NCBI GenBank assembly: GCA_964059195.1
Contig: CAXKWD010000005.1
Span: 144,919,686-144,983,685, forward strand
Origin: Ectobius pallidus
Lineage: Eukaryota; Arthropoda; Insecta; Blattodea; Ectobiidae
Direction: 5' to 3'
DNA length: 64,000 bases
The notes under the pieces are model-generated. The model saw only the letters and a program-made list of their open reading frames with translations, did no database searches and was not told the DNA's origin. Positions 32,531 through 43,470 of this stretch are shown piece by piece (position 1 is the first letter of the stretch; every line of letters starts with the position of its first letter). The position numbers and the translations under genes were made by a program.

Positions 32531-33202
32531 ATGTGAGTGTAAAACTTCAGTAGTTATTTATTATACTACCAATAACACTTCACTTCCATCACTAGTACCA
32601 GCAGTATCTCTAGGCAACAGAGAATTGGCGTTGTTTACTATATGCTCACTTATATTAATATATTTAAGTTTTGATTTCATACCCTCCATTTCTCCATTTA
32701 GATCTGAAGCCAGCATTTCTATTTGATTTTTAAAAAGGTATGAAATGGTCTATGATTTTATTATTGTTCAACCAAGATGTCCAGAACTGAGAGCATTGGT
32801 TTGCAGTGTAAAAGTTGTTGCTCTCGGGGCGCAGTGTGAAGACTCCATCAATCTCGCTGATCAGGCCATAGCTAATACCATGATATATAGCATCAGCGAG
32901 CCGATAACTGCAATTGAATGTTATTGATATGTTCCGCCTATATACCACTATGTATTACAACACTCAGCTGAAGTCTACATGAGGTAAGGAGCAATTAATT
33001 AACAACACGTGTTATTGTATTTGATTTTTGTTGTGTTCTTCTAAACGTATTTTTTTATATTAGATTTAGTCTATCATATAATCATATAAAATATTAAAAT
33101 AACATTGAGCTCAATGTGTTGTCAAAATTAGATAGCCTATTTACAATAATTAGTAATAAAATTATGAAGTTAACCTTGTCACAATATTTAAAATATGAAT
33201 TA
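32531..33202. other. AT-rich flanks around segment copy 1
   Basis: The bases 32916-32975 (GAATGTTATTGATATG and on) are the inverted complement of about 34290-34350. The remainder shows no coding signal. Confidence 0.4.
32738..32935 (-). pseudogene. Unrecognised coding segment, copy 1
   Basis: Minus-strand frame with SYRLADAIYHGISYGL, then DGVFTLRPESNNFYTANQ and CSQFWTSWLNNNKI. It matches the two tandem copies at 34.4-34.95 kb almost base for base. Homology stops abruptly on both sides. I do not recognise the protein. The spacing of aromatic residues and Cys suggests a folded domain, not low-complexity sequence. Confidence 0.4.
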
Positions 33203-33907
33203 CAGGGTGATCCGTTAGAGATGTCAGAAAAGTAAATCATTGTGTACAAGAAACTATTTAAATTTATTAATTGTTAATGGTACAAACAGGTGTAGAAAAC
33301 CTGTAAGTTTTGTATTCCAGCACATTAGCACTCAATTTGACCGCCATTGCGAATGCGGCACAGATCATACCTCGCGGACAGATTCCGCCACGTGGCGCGG
33401 AGCATTTCTGGAGTGATTTTCTGAAAGGTCGCTGTAATCATCCATCGTAGATCAGCTACATTCTGTGGTCTTTGTGTGTACACAGTTGACTTGATGTACC
33501 CCATACAAAAAAATTATAGGAGTCAAGTCCTATCACGTAGGCTAACCTTCCGCCTGTACGAGACTTTTTGAGACCATCTTCCAAGAACATGTGATACCAG
33601 TTAAAAATGTCTCGATGCGAAGGGGCATACCGACAGTTGTACTGACGTCGGAAAGCCTGCTGTGTTTGTATTACATTAGAAAACATCGCATACCATACTA
33701 AACACTGAGCGCTCTGTTGTGGCGTGACCACCATTTTGTCTTCTATGCACGATAGCGCCGCCAAGCCATATGGCCGAAGTCTGAAACATCACTCATTGTT
33801 AACTCCCATCCTTTCCACTTACATTACAGCAAATTACACAGAGCTGTATACATTAACCTCTTAAATATAACGTTTTACTTTTCTGACATCTCAAACGGAT
33901 CACACTG
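33203..33907 (-). mobile_element. Internally deleted mariner-like element
   Basis: Flanked by TA (33201-33202 and 33908-33909). TIRs of about 35 bp: left CAGGGTGATCCGTTAGAG, right the complement of CAGTGTGATCCGTTTGAG. On the minus strand the N-terminal part reads QQSAQCLVWYAMFSNVIQTQ (HTH region, 33764-33540), and after a jump the C-terminal part reads MGYIKSTVYTQRPQNVADL and ITPEMLRATWRNLSARYDLC (33503-33340). The catalytic core between them is deleted. It has the same overall design as the element at 18.1-18.8 kb but different end sequences. Confidence 0.8.
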
Positions 33908-33909
33908 TA

Positions 33910-34400
33910 AAATTAACATATATGAAATTTAAACTGAAATATTCTAATACTTGTCAATTGTTTTAAAATATCACACAGATGTCTGTGTATGTCAAAAAAT
34001 AATTTGTCTTCTTTGATAAAATGCACATAGCTTCTTTCTTCTTGTATTTGTGTTGTGTGACTATTATTATTAGAGAGTCAATTATAACAATATCATATTG
34101 TGAATAACTGCAATTTTGTGGTCCTTCTTCTTGGAATAGCTTAATGGATCTTGAGTAGTGTAGTGAACTTATCTCTTGTAATCTTCAGCTTTCGTTGTTT
34201 TTCAATATATTGAGATGCATTTCGACGTCATATGCATCATCATCAGTCACGCCGATAGTCTTGAGAGCTGAACATTCTACAGTGAATGTTTGAGTGCTGA
34301 GTGTTGTAATATATAGTGGTATATAGGCGGAACATATCAATAACATTCAATCTATAATTATACCACTGGAAAAATATGAAGCTAATTAACTACGATAACT
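33910..34400. other. Spacer with inverted match to 32.9 kb
   Basis: AT-rich. The part at 34285-34355 is the inverted complement of 32915-32975, which joins the copies of the unrecognised segment in a complex rearrangement. Confidence 0.4.
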
Positions 34401-34401
34401 G

Positions 34402-34954
34402 CTAGATATGGTGTCCAAAGAGAAATCCTTGTGAAAAGCTGTCACTGAGACATTCGTGTTTTTTTAGAACGGTTCCATTTATTCTTACATCGAAAATGTT
34501 CACATTTCCTTGCAGCTCCAGGTTCCTTGATCCACTCATGATTCTGATTTTATTATTGTTCAACCAAGATGTCCAGAACTGAGAGCATTGGTTTGCAGTG
34601 TAAAAGTTGTTGCTCTCGGGGCGCAGTGTGAAGACTCCATGAATCTCGCTGATCAGGCCATAGCTGATACCATGATATATAGCATCAGCGAGCCGATAAC
34701 TGCAAGATATGGTGTCCAAAGAGAAATCCTTGTGAAAAGCTGTCACTGAGACATTCGTGTTTTTTTAGAACGATTCCATTTATTCTTACATCGACAATGT
34801 TCACATTTCCTTGCAGCTCCAGGTTCCTTGATCCACTCATGATTCTGATTTTATTATTGTTCAACCATGATGTCCAGAACTGAGAGCATTGGTTTGCAGT
34901 GTAAAAGTTGTTGCTCTCGGGGCGCAGTGTGAAGACTCCATCAGACTCCATCAA
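34402..34954 (-). repeat. Unrecognised coding segment, tandem copies 2 and 3
   Basis: Two direct copies with a 301 bp offset (GATATGGTGTCCAAAG at 34405 and 34706). Each encodes FTLRPESNNFYTANQ, CSQFWTSWLNNNKIRIMSG, NLELQGNVNI, DVRING and VLKKHECLSDSFSQGFL. Because 301 is not a multiple of three, the frame shifts at the junction. The third copy ends at a T run (34957-34976). The family was not recognised; candidates include a transposon accessory protein or a viral structural protein. Confidence 0.5.
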
Positions 34955-35289
34955 ACTTTTTTTTTTTTTTTTTTTTCCATGAGATATAAATTAGTGTATC
35001 ATATTTTTTTCATGTTTATTTCTTTGTATTTTCTTTAGTATAAATCGTTGAGTAAAACTTACTAAGAAAACAATAGCATCAGATAATGTAGGACTATCTA
35101 GTTATTAAATCCTGAATATTGGATCCTTCTGCGTAAGGTAGAAGTTGAGAAACGGGATCTTTTGTTTGAAAAATAACAACTTAAAGGAAACGTACTTTAA
35201 AGTGATAGCTTCAGTGCAAGCCTGCTCCATAACTTGGGTCATCTTCTGCTCATAGCTTTGTCCCTTATATTCTGCAGTTCTGAGTCATT
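34955..35289. other. No gene seen
   Basis: Begins with a ~20 T run, then AT-rich DNA. It may include the 3' end of the Mutator-like fragment. Confidence 0.35.
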
Positions 35290-35858
35290 CTAAGTTTTTT
35301 CTTCATTGCACGAACAGTCAAACTCTTGGAGCATGTCATGTTTGGTAATTTCTCCTTTATTGAATGATGTTACAGCATCATACACTCCGAAGTGAATTGA
35401 GTTGATACCCACAAATACTGTCTTTGGTAGCCGGGTTCGTATCACACTATTCACTGATTCATTTGGGTTTTGGGTACAACCGAGACAACACTTAGCTAAT
35501 AGTTTTGGGTCTGCCAACTCTCTAAGGATGAACTTGATTTCATTCATAACAGCTGATGCCTATCTGTGGGGATGGCTGTAGGTTTCCCCAGTCACTTTAC
35601 CTTTGTTGTAACCACACCAGCTAACTGCATCATCAGGACACAACCAGTGTTCAGGTTTTTCATTCATAGAACCAACATGAAAAAATAGCACCCACACAAT
35701 TCGTTCATATTTTCTAAGCTGTCAGTGTTCTGCCTTATGACTAGTCCATAACACAGTTGCAAATAGTTTAGAGCTCCATCTGTTAGCTTTTCTTTTCCAT
35801 GCAAAGACCTAGTTGTTACTTTCAACGTCATTTTCAAACGTTGCAGTCTGGATCCCAT
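35290..35858 (-). pseudogene. Mutator-like (MULE-type) transposase C-terminal fragment
   Basis: Reading down the minus strand: GKEKLTDGALNYLQLCYGL and RQNTDSLENMNEL (35800-35700), then CPDDAVSWCGYN (about 35640), ADPKLLAKCCLGCTQNPNES and VNSVIRTRLPKTVFVG (35500-35400). This sequence of motifs is common in an arthropod transposase family whose members I associate with Mutator-like elements. At least two frame changes separate the pieces. The N-terminal catalytic part is absent, replaced upstream by the Tigger remnant. Confidence 0.5.
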
Positions 35859-35892
35859 TCTCTTCTGTATGTGACCAATTCATTCTAATATC

Positions 35893-37557
35893 CTAATATT
35901 TACACCATGTTTTATTTTTTAGACTGTTTTTTCCTGGCATTCTTATTTTTCTCTCTTTTAATTGTTGAATGTACTCCAGGCTGGTCAGAAGTTGGGACTC
36001 TCCCATTTTTCTTTTCTTGGCGAGTCCAGATATTGAAGATAGAGGACTCAGATCCTCAAAACTTCGAGTTGACTTTCGAGTAGGTTGCAATGATGCTTTT
36101 TTTGTGACATTTGCAGATCCTGTCTCGGGTGTTCACTCATTATTGGTTGGTTCAGTAACTCTGATTTGATCTTCTGGTTCAACATCAGTAGCTCTGTTTC
36201 CTCCATCAATATGCTCGTGTTCTACGGCTGTAGGCATGTGACCATAGGTGTAGGCATGTTTTTTTGCTCATGAACAGTTGCAGGAAGAGACACATGGTCA
36301 GGTATGGTGTTTGGATTAAATCGATGTATTCCACAGGCCTTAAATCCATTCACTGCATTTCCAACTGTTGCAGCTCGATTCCAAGATTTGGAGAAAATGC
36401 CTCGAAATGACACTTTATTTAAGCTCTTTCACTTGTGGGCTGAAGTTGTTCAAGCTGGGTTTGAACCAGTTTGAATCTATCATAAATGTGTTTGATTTCA
36501 TCTCTATGAGACAGAAGTTCTTGGTGAGTTAGTTCACTTAAAGAAGTGAATCGTAAAATCACTTGAACACTACTTGATAATTGTGATTTGATTTGCTGTA
36601 ATTCAGCAATCTTATCTGAGGCTTCTTCCTGCCTTTTAACAAGTTTAGCTAAAGTTTCTGTCTTAGAAATCGTCCTAATAAAGTCAGTTTCGACTTGTTC
36701 ATGATAATTGCTTTCAGCATCTGTAGGCTGAAGCTTTTCGATTTGACCTTGAATGAGTTCAAACTTATTAAATGCTTGTTTAAGATTCCTGCCAGTATTG
36801 ATAGGATAGGACATTTCTCCTGACATATTCTTGATAGGCATCACTAAAAAATGCCTTCAGAGGTCCGAAAATGCAACATCCAGAGGCTGAAGCCTGCGAG
36901 TACTGGGAGTTGCAAGCATAACAGGAATGCATTGCTTACTACTGCTTTCTTCAGCATGGGTGGATCTGAACAGTGTGATCCTTGACCATCTAAGATCAAA
37001 ATAACTGGACCTAAGGGTTTCACTTTAATGAAATGGTCCAGAAACTGAGAGAACTGCTCCCATTTCATGTAGCCACTTTCTGACAATACAATTTTCGTCC
37101 CAGATAGCATGCCAATTCCGTAATTGTCATTATATCGTTGACCCTTCATCACAACAAATGGTGGAATGTAGTGTCCAGTGACAGACACACATGCCATCAT
37201 GCTGATAGTTTCTCTGTTTTCACAGTTGGTTTGGCTCAAGACACCTCTCTTGCCACATTGCAAAATTACTTTTTCAGCTTTGTAAATCAACTACAACCCT
37301 GTCTCGTCGGAATTTAAAATATTAGTCGGCTTGTTCCAAAGGCTGTTGGTGTCGAGTAATTTTGACAAATTGTCATAGAAGAGACCCACCTGCTCCTTCG
37401 TCATTCCCCTGGCTCGAGCAAATGACAGAGCTTCAGCTATATGTACAGTCAGAACTTTATGATGACTTAAGAAGCCCCTTACCCATTCCTTACCCGCCAT
37501 TTCGTCTCCATTATTGAAAAGATGTCTTATTCCATTAGAACACTTAAATCTGTACAC
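35893..37557 (-). pseudogene. Tigger/pogo (CENP-B-type) transposase, split
   Basis: The 37557-37291 frame holds the end of the CENP-B-like HTH domain (EWVRGFLSHHKVL) and the first catalytic Asp (ILNSDETGL), then an in-frame TAG. The same frame continues to 36844 with VSVTGHYIPPFVVMKG and the second Asp in ILILDGQGSH, then in another frame the conserved FGPLKAFF. The gene is interrupted by a gag-type insertion (36844-36419) and resumes at 36413 with SKSWNRAATVGNAVNGFKACGIHRFNP and a Ser/Lys-rich tail to 35893. It is not active: stop, frameshifts and insertion. Confidence 0.75.
36419..36844 (-). pseudogene. Retroelement gag fragment inside the Tigger gene
   Basis: A 141-residue frame with two related helical segments: FNKFELIQGQIEKLQPTD near its start and YDRFKLVQTQLEQLQPTS at its end. 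Coiled-coil sequence with Glu, Gln and Lys spacing of this kind is usual at the start of BEL/Pao and some Gypsy gag proteins. It breaks the Tigger protein between FGPLKAFF and SKSWNRAATVG. The partial internal repeat suggests that the insertion itself is a duplication product. Confidence 0.5.
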
Positions 37558-37699
37558 GAGATTTCATAATTCTTTGTAAGTGAGTCCATATCCTATAGAA
37601 TATAACTTCAAAAGATGTTCCACCAACGGTAGGTCTTGAACTATGGAGAAGGTGGTGTGCTGTCCAAATTTTGGTATATTTACATTAGACAAAACTCTA

Positions 37700-38388
37700 T
37701 TTCTGCTTTTTACACAGTATGTGGAAAGTTAGTTGTGTGCTTTGTTATTCCAATACTTAGATGTAAAGTTATTATAAATTAATTTCACAACATCCTTGAT
37801 CTTGAATATGGTGTTATGCATTTTGATATACTGTTCAGCTTGGGCCCATACAAGTTTGATGGGGTTCAGTTCGCCTTGGTAAGGGGGTCAACACAGAACT
37901 GTATGACCTTTCTCTCAGTCCATTTCATCGATCTTCTCATATATTGGACGAATTCGGGCAACAATATCCATTAAATGTTTCTTGATTATTTAGGACTCAT
38001 ATGTGTCTCCATGCAAAGTGATCCACTGCATTATTGGATCATTTCTCCAAGCCATGGTAGGGATTGGTTCCAACTTGTGACTGTGATAATGTGAATTATC
38101 CAGCACAATTACTGAATTTGGTAGAAAATTTGGAAGCACTTGTTCATTAAAATAACGCTCATATGTCTCCTCATCCACATCATGATGAGCATCAGCTGTA
38201 TTCTTCTTGCAAACAAACACAAGCTTCACATTCGGTAGAAATCCATTTTCATTATCCATGTGGATTATTGCAACCCGTGGTCCTCTCCTGCCTGTACTTA
38301 CGCAACATTGAGATATTGTACTTACCCGTAGTTTTAGTTTTTTTTGGGTCCAAAACCTAACTTGGGGACCTACCACTTCAGGAAACAT
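37700..38388 (-). pseudogene. Tc1/mariner-superfamily DDE transposase
   Basis: GRRGPRVAIIHMDNENGFL and NSVIVLDNSHYHSHKLEP (second catalytic Asp in VLDNSHYH) lie in one frame from 38388 to 37990. A second frame (about 37900-37730) holds NPIKLVWAQAEQYIK, where the expected catalytic Glu is Lys (IKLVW for IELVW), and a helical tail. The N-terminal HTH and first Asp are absent. The protein type resembles those at 19.1-19.6 and 45.2-46.4 kb. The lost Glu means it cannot be catalytic. Confidence 0.6.
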
Positions 38389-38929
38389 GCACTAGAGGGC
38401 CCGTGACAATGCACTTCCTGACGTACGTATTCCAAAAGCCGAACGCACGAAACTGTAACAGACTCTGGCGTATAAAAATGAGCAGTATTTCCAGGACTCT
38501 GGGTGTAATCTGATCTGCCAGTATCCCGTGTTTGCTTTTCATCAACATACGAAATAGCTCATCCTTCTCCCTGCCTGTTAGCGACGTGATTTCTGAAACT
38601 TTGTTCCATAATATTTCCTTGTCACCGTTCTTATCTACTCTGGTAGAGCCTACGTGTACTACTTCCTTTTCAAGCGTGGATCCCATCTGCATGCCAGTTA
38701 CTTGGTAATTAATTTCATTGACATCATTGTCGGAATATTCTCGTATAAGCTCTATGGCTTCACCCTCAATACTTAACCCTTTCAGTGCTGAGATATTTTC
38801 ACTGTCACTCGGCGCTAAATCCGAAAAATAAGAAGGCAGTTTTAAAATACGCCAGAACTTCGTCATCACGTTAGAAATGTTTTTCCTTGCTCGTGAAAGG
38901 AATGACTGTGTTGAAATTGAACATACCAT
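38378..38929 (-). CDS. Unrecognised 183-codon ORF
   Basis: A long unbroken frame: acidic stretch FSDLAPSDSENISALKG, IELIREYSDNDVNEI, then EILWNKVSEITSLTGREKDELF and MKSKHGILADQITP. The last part (REKDEL...GILAD) resembles the spacer before reverse transcriptase in some Gypsy pol proteins, but nothing behind it supports pol. The protein overlaps the Tc1-like fragment by 11 bp in another frame, so it ends by chance there. It might be the N-terminal part of a retroelement or an exon of an unknown gene. Confidence 0.3.
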   Translation of the reverse strand: MVCSISTQSFLSRARKNISNVMTKFWRILKLPSYFSDLAPSDSENISALKGLSIEGEAIELIREYSDNDVNEINYQVTGMQMGSTLEKEVVHVGSTRVDKNGDKEILWNKVSEITSLTGREKDELFRMLMKSKHGILADQITPRVLEILLIFIRQSLLQFRAFGFWNTYVRKCIVTGPLVHVS

Positions 38930-38996
38930 GGCCTTGACGTGATTCCCGGCTTGTCATATGACTCGTGAGTTCAATGGCTTCTTCAGACATCACAAC

Positions 38997-39350
38997 ATTG
39001 TGCAAGGCCTCATATTTTCATCTACAGATAGCACCACAGGGCAAGGAAAGCAATGAAAATAATTTCTATCTAACCCCAAGAGATGGCAGGACATTATCCT
39101 TTCGTTGAAACCTTGTTAAAGAATTCTATTCTACGAGCAATTGTTTTATTCGTAGCACTAACTTAGCGGCAAAATTGTGCAAGGCCTCACATTTTGATCT
39201 ACAAATTGCACCACAGAGCAGGGAAAGCAATGAAATTAAGTTCTATCTAACCCCAATAGATGGCAGGACACTATCCTTTCGTTAAAACTGTGTTAAAAAA
39301 TTCCATGCCTTGTGGAATCGTCTCGTTCATAGCACCCAATTCGCGGCCGT
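38997..39350. repeat. 177 bp tandem repeat, two copies
   Basis: ATTGTGCAAGGCCTCA starts at 38997 and again at 39174. Both copies share CACCACAG, GGAAAGCAATGAAA and AGATGGCAGGACA. The divergence is roughly a tenth of positions. No ORF or transposon end was recognised. Confidence 0.8.
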
Positions 39351-40340
39351 CACAGTTCCGTCGTTAGCAGTGAAAGGGTTTAACGCCCCCTCATACGGAC
39401 TAGCTATCTTCCCTTGCGTGAGCGAAACCTGTCGTCTTGACACATTCTACAAAGAACTGTTTGTTTGTAATTTTGGCTTGCTTCGATGTACTCTACCTTC
39501 TCTCGGGCTGGGCTCGCCTCTTTCACAAACGGTACACATATAACTCCCCTTTCTCTAGTAATGAGTGATATATTATTCTTCATCAAAATTTAATTGGCAT
39601 TTAAAATCCGTCATGGCAACGCAGGCTAAGATGGCTGGATGCACGAGGTGTTTTACTTTTAGATAAGACAAGAGAACTTGAAAAGTAAGGTTATTCATCT
39701 CATAGGGAGTTCCTATACAGTTCGTAACGAAGTGCAGTTCCTTTGAAATCACCTGAAATGGATTAGGATATAGAAATACACACTTTGTTAAGCTTTTTTT
39801 ATTAATTTCAAACAGTGGACTCATTTTCACACAAAACCAGAAAATCTGTGGTTGCAGTGTCTTCCTCAAGATGTGAGGTTAAATTTGTGTGGCCTACATT
39901 AAGAGTCTCAATGTAGCTTCCCAGACATCCGATTGAGGGGCCTTTTTATGTCTGGACAATTTTACATTGAGATGTCTAGCCATCTTGGAGCAGAAGCAGT
40001 TTTGAAAGTGGGCACCTATTTTTACGTTTAGCTGACTACATCACCCACTCACAACCCCCAATATGAATGGAGGACCGCACCTGTCGTTGGTCAGCGGGTC
40101 AATCGACCTAGCCAGGAGACCGTTGTCCATCTCCCACGACGTGGACGCTGGGGTTGGATTTCTGGGAGACACAAAAGGAGATAGGAAGGTGATAGGAAAC
40201 TGTGGAAGGTAGAACAGCATAGGATAGGAGGCTAAAAAGTAATAGAAGATTGTAATAGAAGTAATAGAAGAAGAAAGGATAGGGTTAGAAAAAAGAGTTA
40301 TGGAGTGAAGAATTTAAAATAGGTAAATTGTAAATGAAAA
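39351..40340. other. No gene supported
   Basis: Includes a minus-strand 98-codon ORF (39869-39573) with a possible acceptor (CATTTCAG|GTG) inside it; it shows no known motif. The region also has a purine-rich run (40180-40320) and may hold the 3' end of the Harbinger element next to it. Confidence 0.35.
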
Positions 40341-41806
40341 CTAAAAATGAATTTCGATGAAGTTTGCATGAGCCTGCAGTCCTGGTTCTTCATTTTGGTT
40401 GAATGGAGGCTCGTCGACTTCAACACCAGGATCATCTTCAGGATCTGCATCATTTGCAACACGGCTCAAATTGTGCAAGACACCAGTGGCACAGATGATT
40501 GCAATGGTGGTGTCTTCCTTGTGGAAAGTCCATGGAGGCACTGGAATCGTCTTTTCCACACACCAATTGCTCTTTCAACCGTGTTCGCATTGAAATATGT
40601 GCCCTATTGTAGCGCTGCTCAGCTGGTGTTCGAACATTGGCTACTGGGGTCAACAAGTAGGGCAAGCATGGATAGTCACTGTCTTCGAGCATTACTCCTT
40701 GAACTTGGCCCTGTTCAAAGGGCACACCCAGCCCACTCTCCTGAAAAATCCTGGCATTGTGGTATGATCCTGGATATCTTACCACCAAGTCCAGGATCTC
40801 AAGGCTAGGGCCTGCAAGTACCTGCAAATATATATTAATATAATAGGAAAGCTGAAAATACTCTTACCTAATACTGATGTATTAAAATATTTTCAGTGAG
40901 GTACAATGATTGGGAACTCAAATTAAAATAAAGTTACCTACCGATATTTTTGAACCAGAAATACATTGCATTTCCTAGGCTGAGGGAGTTTGTTTTCAGT
41001 AAGGTTATGTTTATACAAATTGAAAAAATAATTTATGAATCTATTCATGAACTAGAAATTAAGGCATGATACCGATTGCCATTTTGTTACTTCAAAAAGC
41101 CTAGATATACATAAAAATATATTAACAAGGATAGGCCTATCCTTACCTGAACATTGATGGAAAAGGTCTTCCTGTTGCAGTACACTTCAGGAAAGTTACC
41201 ACCAGGTGATTGGATTTTGATACGTGTACCATCCACACAACCAATCACCCCAGGAAATCCAGCAATGCCATAAAACTGCTGCTGCAGGCCCTGTATAGCT
41301 TGCCTCTCTGGCAGCTTTACATATTGCTAAGCAATGAGGCAAAGGCCACAGAAATCTCCTTAATAATTTCCGAGACACTAGCTTGGCATATCCCATGGAT
41401 GTCCCCTACATCTCTCTGCAAAAATGGAACAAGGTAAATCAGTATTTCTGCACAAAATCGAGGTTATGTTTAAGATTAAAACTTTATTAACAAACACGAA
41501 AAATAGAATGATATTTACCTGGAACAAGCTGGTAGCATAAAAGCGCAGTGCTGTAAAGAGTTTCAACACTATAGGAATGGGAAGCCCTCGATTACTTAAC
41601 TTCTCGATGTGCTGTACCAGCAGAAACAACACATTCCTTACAGTGTCCTTTTTAAATCTGAATCGCACCTTAAATTCGCGATCTCTATACTTGTGAAAAG
41701 GATCCTCCATGTCCCTCACATATCACTTTGGCAATCTTCTTCTCACTTCCTCTTCGTCAGATCATGCTGTAAACTCAAAGTTTACAAACTCCAGCATGTC
41801 GTCCAT
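40341..41806 (-). pseudogene. HARBI1-like Harbinger nuclease, three exons
   Basis: Exon 1 (41806-41519) starts MDDMLEFVNFEF and contains two in-frame stops before FKVRFRFKKDTVRNVLFLL; it ends at GTAAAT. Exon 2 (41415-41147) holds GFPGVIGCVDGTRIK with the first catalytic Asp, after a frame change. Exon 3 (40821-40341) holds LEDSDYPCLPYLLTP with the second Asp and, in a shifted frame, the region with the catalytic Glu (about 40580) and ICATGVLHNLSRV. HARBI1-type nucleases cut transposon ends when bound by a Myb-like partner. Splice sites are still consensus, but stops and frame changes show the gene is dead. Confidence 0.8.
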
Positions 41807-41983
41807 TTTGACATGGAAGTAAGCTCGTGTCTCGTGGCTTACAGGCGAAAGCGTGTTGTTTGACAGTGCTAGGGGTTTGCCAGCTAGCAGACTTCTATCA
41901 ATCAGCTGCCACCTAGGTAGGTAAGCATGCTTACCTGGGGGACGACTATCTACCCGACTGTTAATGTTATTTATTTACTTAAT

Positions 41984-42172
41984 CTATTGCTCAGGCGGTT
42001 GAACAATTGTCATTAGCCTTCTGGCTTCCCAATACAGCTGTCCATTGGATTTGTCCCAATATTGCTGAAGAGCAGAACACGTTCTAAGATGTTCCTCGCT
42101 GTGAGGGGCGTCCCCTGGGTGGCAGATGGGGGAAGGTCTGTACTTTACATTGTACAAGTTACAGTATGCCAA
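41984..42172 (-). pseudogene. LINE ORF2 C-terminal scrap
   Basis: A short frame with ICHPGDAPHSEEHLRTCSAL and YWEARRLM. The Cys/His pattern before LRTC matches the zinc-like end of LINE reverse transcriptase proteins. Nothing of the catalytic domain remains. It sits just upstream of the HARBI1-like gene. Confidence 0.4.
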
Positions 42173-42770
42173 GGAGGTTATTTGTAATATTGTCAGGATT
42201 TACACAGTTCCTGATTTCTTTGTTCCTTTGGTTATCCTGTTATGTCTTCTGATGGGACAGTATTAATGAAATAATGTGGAGTTTCAAGTTGTACTGCATA
42301 TAAGATTAGAAATATTAAATAATATGCAATTTGAAGTTTTATTGCTTATAAGATTATTTTGTTCAGTCTTTTCATTTCTCAGAAATACCATCACCACAGC
42401 ACAAAAACAAGTCCACTTTGAATATACTGTTAACAGTTGCTTAGGATGATAGCAAACAAGGATATTATCTACAAATTCACGGTTTGGAATGTTTGTGTAA
42501 TTCACAATGCTGCTTTTAAATTATTGAAATATTTTATTTAACTAGCTGAATGGAAGAGTTTTCCCAAACATTATTTAAGTCATAAAATTTGCTAGGTATT
42601 AGCTAATGAACATTTCCATAGAACAGAAAATTAACTAATTGTATGTAAAAAGTTACCACATACATCATACTAAAACATAAAATGTACAGTCATAGAAAAA
42701 TGACCAGCAGCAAAATTGTAATTCCCCTTTGGAACACTTCATTTCAGTTCCTGAGAGCTTGGGCACACAT
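42173..42770. other. No gene seen
   Basis: AT-rich sequence between the LINE scrap and the duplicated block. No motif found. Confidence 0.4.
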
Positions 42771-43470
42771 TACCTATCATTACTGAACTAAATGCAGAAG
42801 CTTTTTACCACTATCTGCAAGATGATGCAAAATAATGATGATAGAATCTCCATCTGACGTATTATTAGGGAGGCAGTGGCCGCTTCCAATTTTAACTTTG
42901 TTTTTCTAATTTTATTTTTCTTATCTCTTCTTCCTCAGCTATGCACTTTTTTGTGCTTCGAGAAGGATCTTCTCCTTCTCAAGGAGAACTCTTCTCGTAT
43001 GAGGCCGTGCATTGTCATGTTGCAAAAGGACACCAGTGGTCAGAAGCCCACATCGCTTTGATCTGATTGCAGGCCGAAGATAATTTTTTAACATATTGGA
43101 ATATGATGCACTAGTGATGGTGTTTCCCCTAGGCGTGTAGTGTTCCAAAATAACACCTCGTTTACCTATCATTATTGAACTAAATGCAGAAGATTTTTAG
43201 CACTACCTGCAAGATGATGCAAAGTAATGATAGAATCTCCATCTGACGTATTATTAAGGAGGCAGTGGCCGCTGCCATGATAACTTACACTAATGTTGAA
43301 GATTACCCAACGATACTAAGAAATTACAAATTTAAATGTCTTTTAATATATATAATTTTAACTTTGTTTTTTCTAATTTTATTTTTCTTATCTCTTCTTC
43401 CTCAGCTATGCGCTTTTTTTCTGCTTCGAGAAGGATCTTCTCCTTCTCAAGGAGAACTCTTCTCGTTTCC
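42771..43470 (-). repeat. Duplicated block with an embedded mariner piece
   Basis: The segment TACCTATCATTACTGAAC through AACTCTTCTCGT (42771-42998) recurs at 43163-43466, where it has about 70 extra bases (43278-43350). Between the copies, 42999-43160 encodes on the minus strand VILEHYTPRGNTITSASY and VLLQHDNARPHT, a mariner transposase piece including its second catalytic Asp. In reading direction the frame passes from mariner into RRVLLEKEKILLE of the Myb-like gene, making a small chimera. Confidence 0.7.
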
